Under the pieces are notes generated by a model. It saw only the letters and a program-made list of their open reading frames with translations. It was not told the origin of the DNA and ran no database searches. 64,000 bases of DNA from Victivallales bacterium (GTDB taxonomy: Bacteria; Verrucomicrobiota; Lentisphaeria; Oligosphaerales; Oligosphaeraceae). The DNA is taken from assembly GCA_017535315.1 (NCBI GenBank), contig JAFXUD010000009.1, positions 62,001-126,000 on the forward strand, in the 5' to 3' direction. The position numbers were made by a program, and so were the translations under genes. This document shows positions 7,477 to 16,800 of this stretch, in pieces; position 1 is the stretch's first letter; each line of letters begins with the position of its first letter.

Positions 7477-10419
7477 TTATAAATTTGACAGTTTCAGAAT
7501 CAGGTTAATGGCCTTTGAACGGAGGCGATCTGCTGTTTTGGCATCGTGTGGAGAGGTGACGACGGCTTGGCGGGGGGCTTCCTTGAGGAAGGTCTGCGCC
7601 TCCAGGTGAAGGGGAGTGTTGCCGCCATCGGCAAGTTTTTTGAGGACGGAGAGGTAGGCGCTGTCCATCAGGCCCGTGCGGAAGGCCTCCAGTCGGACGG
7701 AGGAGACGACCTCCTCGCCCGAACGATAGCAGATGCCGCCAGCGGTGCATGCCTTCCAGTCGCGCACGCCAGCCGTTCCATGCGGTGCGTTGCACAGGAT
7801 ATAGAGGCCGATGTGCTTTCCGTCGCACTCCCAGGTTCTCCAAGCGTGGAGACGATAGTAGCGGTAGAGGTTTTCTCGCATGGAGGTGGAGCAGTAGTAG
7901 ATGCCGTAGTCGATTCCCTTTGCCGTGAGTTCTTTGAGCAGTTCACGATAGGCGGGGGATGTGAGGTGCGAGGCCCAAAAGCAGTTGTTGTCCAGATATT
8001 GATTGAACTTGCGGATGGAATCAGGCGTGTGCCCGAAATTGGGGGCCGCCCAGGTGATGGAGAGCATGGTTTTCGGTAGTGTTTGCCGAGCGAGGCGGGT
8101 AACCTCCAGGTCACGTTCCAGGTTTTTGCCGTTCGGCTCGTCAAACACCTCGATGCCCCACTCATCCTCCTTGACACCCGCCTTGCGGAAAATCTCCTGG
8201 ATAGCCAGGAGGTCGTTCTTCCAGCAGTTTTCCCACTCGGGGGTCATAAGAGTGATCTTTTTGTTCATGTAGTTCTTCTCGAAGACCTCATAGCAACTGA
8301 AATGGACCATGAAAAGGCAGCCGTTGCGACGGTTGTACTTTTCGAACCACTGGAGGCGCTTACTAATGTAATCGACCACGTCGGGAAGCTCCCCGTTTAC
8401 CAGGTTTCCCTTCTCGTCGAACTTGAACTTGAACATCCAGGGGTTGATAAGCAGATAGCGTCCGAGAAGGTCTGTCTGGAGTTTGAAGAATTTCTCGTTG
8501 GTGCCGCGTTCCATGAGCCAGGCAGGGATTTCAGGATTGTCGATGTTCAGCATGATGGGGAGGACATTCAGACAAAGTTTATAGTCCCTCATGGGGCCTT
8601 TGTAGTTGTGGACGACGATGTCGGCTGGCAGGGAGAGGGGGACCACGCGGATGGCCCCCGTGTAGCTTTGGGGCTTGACGCCGCTGCAGTCGAAGCGTAT
8701 CCACACAAGGGCTGTCTGGCCAGCAGGGACGGTGACGGTAAAGGCCTGGTTCATTTTAGGCAGCGCGTCAAAGCGGAGGCCAGCGCCGAAGGAGTCGCCG
8801 TCTTTCATCGGAATTCCCTCCATCATCGTGATGTTCTCACTGGGGAAGCCGTTGTCCAGACCGAGCGTCTCGACCTGGACGGGGGCGATGTTCGGGTGCA
8901 GAATCACGCGATAGGCGGCTGTCTCTTCGGTGCGGTTCGTGAGTGTCAGGGGCAGGGAGATGGTCTCGTTGACGGCAGCCGTCAAAAGGATGGGCTTGAC
9001 AGGCGGGAGAAGCGCATTCTCCAGATTGACGTCCAGAGGCAGGGTATAGTCCCCTGTCACGGGCATTGTGCCAAGGAGGAACTTCTCGTTGCCAAGTCGA
9101 TAGTTCTTAATGTCCTCCTTGAACTCAAGTACGGCGACATTCAGGTCATGCGGGGAGAGTTCGCCCTTGGCGATGTTTTCTTTTCTTGGAGCAAACTCCT
9201 CGGGGCAGTCTTTCACGTCAGCCAGCAGGTGGCGTGCAAACTCCTTGGGAGTGCCGAAGACCATCACATTGAACTTCTCCGTGTCATGGAAGTTGCCGCG
9301 CACGGAAGCCCAGGAGAAAAGTTGTTTGTCGTGTTGTGCGCTGACGTTGAAGAGGATGCTTTCGCCAGGTGCGGGCTTGGCGTCATAACCCAACAACTTG
9401 AAGGGGATGGTGAAGGTGGCTGTCCAGCCATTTCCAGAGACCTGTGGAACAGCCTGCCATGACGTATAGTCATCCAATTGGGTATTGCCGTTGCCGATGT
9501 AGCGTCCACCGCCTGCGCCCAGAACGAATTGCGAGAGGGTACGGTCCGACTTGGCGGTGGGGCCAAAGAAGACCTCTACCACATCATCAGCCCAGATTTT
9601 CGAGCCATTCGCCTGAACAGAAGCCTTGACAGGCGTGTCTGCCTTGCAGGTGACAACCAAGTTGACGGCATTGTCCTGGAGCGAGGCCTCCACCGAATAC
9701 ATCCCCTCGACGGGAACGCCGCTCTTCGCGTTGATGAAGTTGCTGAACTTAGACGGCAGGCAGATGTAATCCTTTGTATCGACGATTTTTTTGCGTGCTT
9801 TCGGTCCCAGTTCCACGATTGATGGTTTTTCGATGACGCGGAGATTGTCCACCAGGAGGTAGTCGCCGAGCTTCCAGTTAAAATCCTTTTCCTGTGCAGA
9901 ATCTCCCCAGAGGTTGATGATGAGGCATGCGCGCTCGGCGTTTGCCCCCGTTTTGAAGGTGCCGCGATAGGTTTTCCATTCTTTTTCGACAGGGAAGGAG
10001 CCAAGACTGGTAGTCAGGGATTCGCGGCCCTCGCTCCAGATGGAGGTTCCTGCACCCTTGAATGTTACGGCTTTAGCAGAGGCCCTCGGCGCAGTGCCCT
10101 TTGCTTCAAAGGAGAACTGATAGATGCTGTTGGGCTTCACCTTGAAACCAGGCTGCGTCCTCGAACGCCCGAAATAGAGCGCGATGTTGAGTTTTTTTGC
10201 GCCGGCTGTTTCCGTGAACTTGGCAAGTTCTGCCTTTAAGCAGCGGTTCCAGTTGTACTCCTCTGTGAAAAGGGAGACCTTCCACGTCTCTTTTGCAAAA
10301 TCGGTGAAGAGTTCTGCGCGGGGATTCTCTGCGTCAAACGCACCGTTGGAGAGGAGTTCTTCCTGCGCAAGGCAAGGAAGGGCGAGGAGGGCGAGAAAGA
10401 CAAGAAGATGTTTTTTCAT
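7477..10419 (-). CDS. Secreted DUF4091 (GH123-like) glycoside hydrolase with carbohydrate-binding domains
   Basis: ATG at 10419 with AAAGGA 9 bp upstream is preferred over the in-frame upstream start at 10449; the protein has 980 residues and starts MKKHLLVFLALLALPCLAQ, a clear signal peptide. Residues about 20-195 resemble a CBM4/9-type jelly roll (LLSNGAFDAEN...W). Residues 205-390 resemble a CBM9/DOMON-like sugar-binding domain (WADDVVEVFFGP, then ATFTIPFKLLG). After a beta-rich linker, residues about 590-940 look like a TIM barrel with WGIEVFDEPNG and LSITWAAPNFG, and the end holds SSVRLEAFRTGLMDSAYLSVL, the typical C-terminal signature of DUF4091/GH123-like enzymes. GH123 members are beta-N-acetylgalactosaminidases; the exact substrate here is not known. 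It is the last gene of the leftward cluster. Confidence 0.75.
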   Translation of the reverse strand: MKKHLLVFLALLALPCLAQEELLSNGAFDAENPRAELFTDFAKETWKVSLFTEEYNWNRCLKAELAKFTETAGAKKLNIALYFGRSRTQPGFKVKPNSIYQFSFEAKGTAPRASAKAVTFKGAGTSIWSEGRESLTTSLGSFPVEKEWKTYRGTFKTGANAERACLIINLWGDSAQEKDFNWKLGDYLLVDNLRVIEKPSIVELGPKARKKIVDTKDYICLPSKFSNFINAKSGVPVEGMYSVEASLQDNAVNLVVTCKADTPVKASVQANGSKIWADDVVEVFFGPTAKSDRTLSQFVLGAGGGRYIGNGNTQLDDYTSWQAVPQVSGNGWTATFTIPFKLLGYDAKPAPGESILFNVSAQHDKQLFSWASVRGNFHDTEKFNVMVFGTPKEFARHLLADVKDCPEEFAPRKENIAKGELSPHDLNVAVLEFKEDIKNYRLGNEKFLLGTMPVTGDYTLPLDVNLENALLPPVKPILLTAAVNETISLPLTLTNRTEETAAYRVILHPNIAPVQVETLGLDNGFPSENITMMEGIPMKDGDSFGAGLRFDALPKMNQAFTVTVPAGQTALVWIRFDCSGVKPQSYTGAIRVVPLSLPADIVVHNYKGPMRDYKLCLNVLPIMLNIDNPEIPAWLMERGTNEKFFKLQTDLLGRYLLINPWMFKFKFDEKGNLVNGELPDVVDYISKRLQWFEKYNRRNGCLFMVHFSCYEVFEKNYMNKKITLMTPEWENCWKNDLLAIQEIFRKAGVKEDEWGIEVFDEPNGKNLERDLEVTRLARQTLPKTMLSITWAAPNFGHTPDSIRKFNQYLDNNCFWASHLTSPAYRELLKELTAKGIDYGIYYCSTSMRENLYRYYRLHAWRTWECDGKHIGLYILCNAPHGTAGVRDWKACTAGGICYRSGEEVVSSVRLEAFRTGLMDSAYLSVLKKLADGGNTPLHLEAQTFLKEAPRQAVVTSPHDAKTADRLRSKAINLILKLSNL

Positions 10420-10477
10420 AGAATTATTCCTTTTGGGGTGGATATGCACACGGACACGACCACGAGGGCATTGGCCG

Positions 10478-13400
10478 TCAGCGGAGGCGGATAAGGAGAT
10501 AGGCCAGGAATGTGCCTTGGGGAACGACGACCGTGGCGGTTGATCCGTTGAGGGTGAAGCGGAGTGGCTTGGCTCCGTCGAATTCGGGGCTGTAGGCGAG
10601 GATCTCGCGGCACTTCTGCACGGGGATTGTGAAGGTGATATCCTGCGGAATGGGCGGGAAGGCGGGGTCGGGTGCCGGATGCACCAACCTGTCGCCTGGC
10701 TTCATGCAGGCGCCGAGGCCGTTGAGCAGGTGGACCACCAGGGCACCGTCGGCTTCCTGCCAAATGGCGCTGAACACCCTCTGTGGGGCGTCAAGGGACC
10801 AGTGGCGGAAGGGGGCGAAGAGCTCGGTCAGCTCCGTCTGGTAAAGAGCCTCAAGCTCCCTGTCGGGATTGTATTTCCAGATGCTTAAATGCGAGGCCTC
10901 GATTTCGTAGAATTCGGAGGCGATGGCCAGGGGGCAGTACACAAGCTGTCCCTTGCCACAGGGGACGGTAACGCGCAGAGGGTTGGTCGCCTCTGTTTGG
11001 GGTAGGAAGCCTTTGAGAGGTTTTGCCAGTTGTAGTTTGCATCCGTGGGCGTCAAGTTGGGTGACCTGGGAGAGCGAGCTGCTCTTGGGAGTGAATCCGA
11101 AGTGGTCGGCGAAGGGCCATACCTTGCGCAGGGTGCCGTACTGGTCGAAGAGGCCTGCGACAGTGGTCAAATAGACGGTGCCCCCCCTTTCGGCAAAGCC
11201 TTGAATGGCCTGGAGCTGCTCGTCGGAAAGGCATCCAGCACCGCCGACAACCAGGCACTTGTACTTGGCCAGGTGTGCCTCGTCCAGACTCATGGAGCCC
11301 AGGAATTCGGTGGGGATGTGGAGTGCCTCCAAGGTCTGTGCGAGGCCGTAGAGCTCATCTGCATATCCGACCAGGCGGTTCCAGTCGCGGCTTTCCGTGG
11401 AGAAGAGCAGCGCGATCTCGGCGACGGCCTGGGCGCCTTCCCGCTTCATGTTGATGGGCCTTGCGCTGAAACGCTCGTAGTCGGGGTCGCCCTCCTTCTG
11501 GACGAGCTGTGCGGGCATGAGACCAGTCTGGCAGGTCAGGTTGGCGACTCCCCAGGCAAAATAGGAGGATGGCCAGTCGTTAACATAGTACCAGGCATCG
11601 ACAGGCATGCCAGTGGCCAGATGGAAGACATTTTGGGTGCGGCGGAAGGGGATGAGGCTGCGTGAGGTCTGGATGACATTTCGGGTCATGGTCTCAGTGC
11701 CGACCCAGTCCAGGGCACGGCTTTCGTCGAAGAGGTCCCAGCCAAGGCTGACGCTGCGGCGGCTGCGGGTGAATGCGCCTGAATGGGTGGAGTAGTTGCG
11801 GTAAACCAGATTGGGATTGATGGGGGCGAGGTGCTTGCGCAGGGCGATATAGGAGGCGGTCACCTGGGTGTCCTGCCAGGAAACCCAACGGCGCCACAGC
11901 TCCGAATCTGGGTTGTTGAAGCAGGGGTTCAGTTCGTTCATGGGCAGGTGGCAGCCAGTGGTACGGTGGAACTCGGCGCGGCAGTACTGGCAGGCGCAGG
12001 CATGTTTCCAGAAGTTGAATTCGTCCAGCTGGAAGCCATCGACTCCCCGTTTCACCAGGTCGGCGAGATACTGGAAAAACGTCTCACGGAAGAGCGGGTT
12101 GCTGAGGCAGAACTGGAAGGATGGCAGCTGGTCGGCGTAGCCCCGTCCGACTTCTGGAAGCCTCTCGGTAAGCACTCGGGGGCCGCTGTCGCCGCAGCTC
12201 CAGAGTAGCGTGGTCGAGTGGTGGTCGATGAGCTTGAGACCCCGCTTGTGGGCCGCTTGGGCAATGCGTCCAATGGCCTCCTTGCCCCTTTCGATGGAGC
12301 CAAAATAGGCCTGGCGACCATGCATGCCCGAGAGCTCAATGGAGGTGAACTGCTTGCCCTCGATGAGCTGGTCGAGGAAGCGGTCCAGTAGGCCAGGCGC
12401 ATCCAACTCCGCCATCGAAGAGGAGTGCTTCAGCAGTTTCACGGATTTGACCTGGCGCAGCCAAGCGAACTGGGGCTGGGATATATCCTGGCGGTAGATA
12501 GGGCGCTCAGGCTCACGGGGATTCGCGGCCAGCTCCGTGCCTGGTTCTGGCAGGACTAGCTCCTCGGTGGCCGTCTGGAAAACAGGGGTTTTCTTGTAGA
12601 ATTCATTGCGGTAGAGGACGCCTGGCTCGTAGCCATCGACCACCCAGAAGCCACGGCGGAAGGCGAAGTCCTCCGCATCGGTGACGAGGGGCTGGACGGC
12701 GATGGTGGAAAGGATAAACTCTCCATCCAGGCTAATCTCGATGCTGCCTTCCTGGACATGGTAGGCCCGTGAGTAGGTGCGGACCGTCCTGGGCTTGACA
12801 TGGATATTTCCAGCCAGCTCCTGTCCGTTGACAGCGATGCGGAAGGCATTGTCCACTCCAGGGTAGTTGCCTGCTCCGACGGTGATGATGTGGAAGCCCT
12901 TGCGGAGGCCTGTGATGCGGAAGCAACGTTTGCCTGAGCCATGGACATGGGCATAATAGGCTCCTTCAGGAGAGCCGCTACAGGGCTCAGAGGGCTCCAG
13001 TCCGTCGGACCAGCCGAAACCCTTCTGGACATTAAATGGGAGATTGGCGGGGGTATAGGCCTTGCCGACTCGGTTGTTGCCAAAGCTGTAGAGGCGAGAG
13101 GGCATGAGGTGCTGGCTGTACACGAAACTCCGCATGGCATGAAGGCGGTCGTAGTCATCAAAACCGCCTTCCCGCAGGATCAGCTTAGCACCAGTGAAAC
13201 CTCCGCAGTGGGTGACGGTGGAGCCGCCAGTTAGGGTGAGGCACCCATCCTCATGCTTGACATTCCATACGCCCTTGATGGCACCCGTGCGATACATCAT
13301 ACAGTGGTCAGTGGGGCCGATGGGATTGAAGTCGAAGGTAACTCCACGGCAGGCCATCCAGCGGAAAAAGTTGGAGTTCTTGCCCTGGAATGTGCCCTTG

Positions 13401-13816
13401 ACTGGTTTCCAGCTGCGACCGTTTTCGGCCAAGGCCTGGAAATCCTGACCGTCGAAGCAGGCCTTGTTCAGGGGCAGGATAAGCATTCGGGTGCAATTGG
13501 GATCCAGGGCGTCGATTTCGCCAGTCATGGTGATCTCAATGGCGCCGTCCGCCCGCTGTGCCACCTCCAGACGGAAGCGGTTGTTCTGTTGTTCGCACCA
13601 GCGCTGCCAGGCAAGCGTGCCGTCTGGCAGTGCCTGATGGGAGGTGTGAACTGTGACCCGCTCCATTGGGATGTCGGTCTTCATCTCCATCGATTCAATC
13701 AGCACGATTCCATCGCGCTTGACGGCAAATGAATCCCCCTGTGGTTCCACCGTGAGTCTGGCGGAAAGCATGGCTGCAAAAAGCAGGATGGGAAGGAACA
13801 GATGACGTAATTTCAT
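10478..13816 (-). CDS. Large secreted glycoside-hydrolase-like protein with TIM barrel and glutamine-amidotransferase-like domain
   Basis: ATG at 13816 is chosen because the protein then opens MKLRHLFLPILLFAAMLSA, a signal peptide; the upstream in-frame extension to 13864 would overlap the previous gene's end. Length is 1,112 residues. The first 450 residues are beta-rich with a jelly-roll-like segment (FRITGLRKGFHIITVGAG). Residues about 470-860 form a TIM barrel: RGLKLIDHHS, GVDGFQLDEFNFW (candidate acidic residues D and E) and the CACQYCRAEF cysteine motif frequent in PVC glycosidases of the beta-galactosidase/GHL type. Residues about 880-990 (CLVVGGAGCLSDEQLQ, GGTVYLTT) match the beta-galactosidase trimerisation/GATase-like fold. 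A hydrolase of unknown substrate is inferred. It begins 34 bp after the stop of the 1,426-residue gene. Confidence 0.7.
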   Translation of the reverse strand: MKLRHLFLPILLFAAMLSARLTVEPQGDSFAVKRDGIVLIESMEMKTDIPMERVTVHTSHQALPDGTLAWQRWCEQQNNRFRLEVAQRADGAIEITMTGEIDALDPNCTRMLILPLNKACFDGQDFQALAENGRSWKPVKGTFQGKNSNFFRWMACRGVTFDFNPIGPTDHCMMYRTGAIKGVWNVKHEDGCLTLTGGSTVTHCGGFTGAKLILREGGFDDYDRLHAMRSFVYSQHLMPSRLYSFGNNRVGKAYTPANLPFNVQKGFGWSDGLEPSEPCSGSPEGAYYAHVHGSGKRCFRITGLRKGFHIITVGAGNYPGVDNAFRIAVNGQELAGNIHVKPRTVRTYSRAYHVQEGSIEISLDGEFILSTIAVQPLVTDAEDFAFRRGFWVVDGYEPGVLYRNEFYKKTPVFQTATEELVLPEPGTELAANPREPERPIYRQDISQPQFAWLRQVKSVKLLKHSSSMAELDAPGLLDRFLDQLIEGKQFTSIELSGMHGRQAYFGSIERGKEAIGRIAQAAHKRGLKLIDHHSTTLLWSCGDSGPRVLTERLPEVGRGYADQLPSFQFCLSNPLFRETFFQYLADLVKRGVDGFQLDEFNFWKHACACQYCRAEFHRTTGCHLPMNELNPCFNNPDSELWRRWVSWQDTQVTASYIALRKHLAPINPNLVYRNYSTHSGAFTRSRRSVSLGWDLFDESRALDWVGTETMTRNVIQTSRSLIPFRRTQNVFHLATGMPVDAWYYVNDWPSSYFAWGVANLTCQTGLMPAQLVQKEGDPDYERFSARPINMKREGAQAVAEIALLFSTESRDWNRLVGYADELYGLAQTLEALHIPTEFLGSMSLDEAHLAKYKCLVVGGAGCLSDEQLQAIQGFAERGGTVYLTTVAGLFDQYGTLRKVWPFADHFGFTPKSSSLSQVTQLDAHGCKLQLAKPLKGFLPQTEATNPLRVTVPCGKGQLVYCPLAIASEFYEIEASHLSIWKYNPDRELEALYQTELTELFAPFRHWSLDAPQRVFSAIWQEADGALVVHLLNGLGACMKPGDRLVHPAPDPAFPPIPQDITFTIPVQKCREILAYSPEFDGAKPLRFTLNGSTATVVVPQGTFLAYLLIRLR

Positions 13817-13850
13817 GGTTTGTTCCGAAAGATTGCCTATGTGCCCCTGG

Positions 13851-16800
13851 CTACTCAACAACAAAGACGCGGGTTTCGCCGACGCGCATGGGGAGTTTGA
13901 TGGTGGTGGTGCCAGCGGGCCAGGTCTGACCAGTCAGGATGTCCTTGGGGGTGCCTTTGCCCAGGAGGTTGATCTCCTTGGTGCCCTCGTTGGAGGCGTA
14001 GATGCCGATGAAGCCGCGACCTGCGTAGAAGCCGTCATTGCCAGTTGCAAGGACGGGCACGCCTGCCCGTTTCGCGATGGCACGCAGCACTGCGGGCGAG
14101 AGGCCTGGTGCCGCGCTCCAGAAGAGATTGCACGTTTTGCCATTCTTGTATAGTGCAGACGGGCGACCATCGGCAAGCGTGGCCAGAACATCGCAGCCCG
14201 TGGTGGCGGTAGGCATCAGGAATTGTGTCGATTTATAGGCGGGGTTGTGACCCCATTCTTGTCCTTCAAGGTCCTTCCAGGTCGTGGTACCCTTACTCTT
14301 CAGGAGAGTCTTCTCGTCGATGAGCGTGAAGGGGCATCCCATGAGCTTGGAGCAGTAGTCGGCTGAGAGCCCGTTGGGAGTCAGCATGCCTGGACAGCCC
14401 ACGAACGCAACGGTTCGGTCATCCTTCAACACCTTTTCCTCCAAGTATTTCTTGTACTCATCGGTCAGGCGATATGCATCCAGGAAGAGCATCGCCTTGT
14501 GGGCGAGAAGCTCGGGGTGGCGCAGAAGGTCGGAGAAGAGGACGACCTTCCAGGGAATGCCTGCCCGCCAGAGGTAGGTCATCTGGTTCTGGTGAAGTTC
14601 GCTGCCGCCGACGTTGCTGAACGCGTTCCAGCGCCCCATAAAGCGTTCGTCCAGGACGACCAGCAGGTAGTTTTCAGGAGCCCAGTCCTTGACAGTGTTC
14701 CTGTATTTGCAGCTGAGGTCATAGAGTTTACCTGCTGCTTGCATGAGGCGTTTGTCGCCCATCGTCCAGCCATTGGAGAAGTCGTACCACTGTATTCCGT
14801 TGCCTTCCGACATGCATCTGGCGAACTCGCGTTCCATGCAGTCAATGGATTCCTGGACGGTTGCGACGTATCCGTCGGGCTGCCGTTGATAGACCCAGTG
14901 GCTACGCAAATCCGCCTGGTTCCAGAAGAACTTGCCATTCAGGCGGAATGTACCGCCAGGCGTCATGGTCTTGGAGGTACCGCCCACATGGCGTTCACCA
15001 TAGCAGTCGGGGGCGATGCAGTAGTCGAACTCGGGTGAGCGGAGCATCGTCTCCAGGCGGTAGTGGCCCGAACCTTGACCGAAGAAGACGGAATCGAAGA
15101 GGTTGAAGGTGTAGCCGTAGTAGGTGCCGCAGATGACACGCCCGTCCGTCTCTTCCTTTACGATACGGTTGAAGTAGTTGATGGTTTCGACGCAGTTGTC
15201 ATGTTGGTAGTCGTTGTAATCCAGCACGTTCATTTGCGTCTTCGGGTCGTAGTAGAGGCCATTGGCGGGGGTACCGCGTTCCTTGCCCGTGGGGATGGTG
15301 GCGGTGTCGAACGTTACGTCCGCGCGTGCCCACGCCTTCTGCAAGGCGGCATCGGTGCCATATTTGGCCTTGAGCCAGCGGCGGAAGTCATCCCGCGAGG
15401 CATCAGAGTAATCGACAAAGTGCTGCGATTGGGAACCCCAGTGGAACCATTCGGCGGAGATGCCGTTGATGGAATGGAAGCCGACGATGCGCTCCGCGTA
15501 GGGAGTCGTCTTGAGATGGCGGATGAAATGGCGCAGAACATCGGCGTAGGTTTCGCGCCAGACCTTGGAGGCATACGAGGGACGGTAGCCCTTTGCGCTC
15601 TTGTAGTCGTTGACCATATCGCTGCCGTCCTCATAGCGGCAACGCGCGTCAGGGTGCTGCGCCATCCACCACTGGTGGGTGTTTGTGCGTACACTGTAGT
15701 TGATGATGAGCCAGGCATTTGGGTCAACGGAGAGGTACTTTTCGGCGGCGGCGTCAAAGTTCGAGTAGTCGAAGCCGTGCTCTGTGAATCCCATGTCGCC
15801 ACTGATGCCCCAGAGGTGAATGCCCGCGTCGCGCGTGTAAATCTGCTGCTTCTGGTCGGGTTTGGTGAAAAGGGCCTGCGTCGGGTCGATTAGCTGACCA
15901 TTCACGTGGATGTTCGTAAGGCCATTTTGCGAGACAAGCTCGACCTTGGGGAACTCATAACTTTTTTTCTCCATGGCATCGACAAAGACCTCTGCCGAGA
16001 AGTCGCTACCTTCGGGGGCGCCCAGAAACTCGATTTTCATCGTGCATAGTCCACGCTTGAGCTTGAAGGGGAAGAAGGCGTCCATCGTGAGTTGCGGTTT
16101 CCCGTCGCGCATGGCAAGGCCGTTCTGAACCCAATCTTCCCAGACGGTATTGCCATTCTGGAGAAGATGGTATTTGACAGGGATGGGATTGTCCAGTTTG
16201 ACAGATTCAACAACAACATCCAGATCGATGCGCTGGCCAGGTTTGACATTTTGGGGGAGGTTCCTGACAGTTACCCTCAATGGTTCCTTGATGGAGTTTT
16301 GCGCACGCATGGGTCTGTAATTGGCGTGCCCCCAGGGGGAGCAGGGCGGACGCCCAAGCACGGCGGCAGGTGCCCAAGGACCCTCTTTACTGACAGAAGC
16401 CTGCCACTTGCCGTCCGTGGCAAGAGAGATGAACTGTCCGTCCTTGGCGACAATGACGACATCGGCGATGAAGCCTTGGAAGGAGCCGACATCGGTGATT
16501 TCCGCCAGAATAGTGTTGGCACCAGGCTTCAGGAAGGGGCGGAGGTCGAGGATTTCAGGCTTCTTCCATGCATCCGCCACGCCATGCGTCGAGTGGACGA
16601 GCTGGCCGTTGACATAGAGGGCGTAGCTGTCATCGCAGGTCAACTGGATGTCAGCAGAGGCCAGCTCTTTGTTTGGCAGATTGAAGCTCTTCTGGACGTA
16701 TGCGGTGCAGTTGTCCTGAAGCTTGTTTTCCTCGCACCAAATCCATTGGCCTTTCCAGGTTGTCTTGAGAGGTGGTGGCGTGACGATGGTGCCCTCTTCA

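Noticed and set aside
8083-9462. Long plus-strand open frame of 459 codons
   Set aside because: It lies antisense to the 7477-10419 glycosidase, which has a signal peptide, ribosome site and recognisable domains; the antisense protein is not protein-like and has no match to a known motif.
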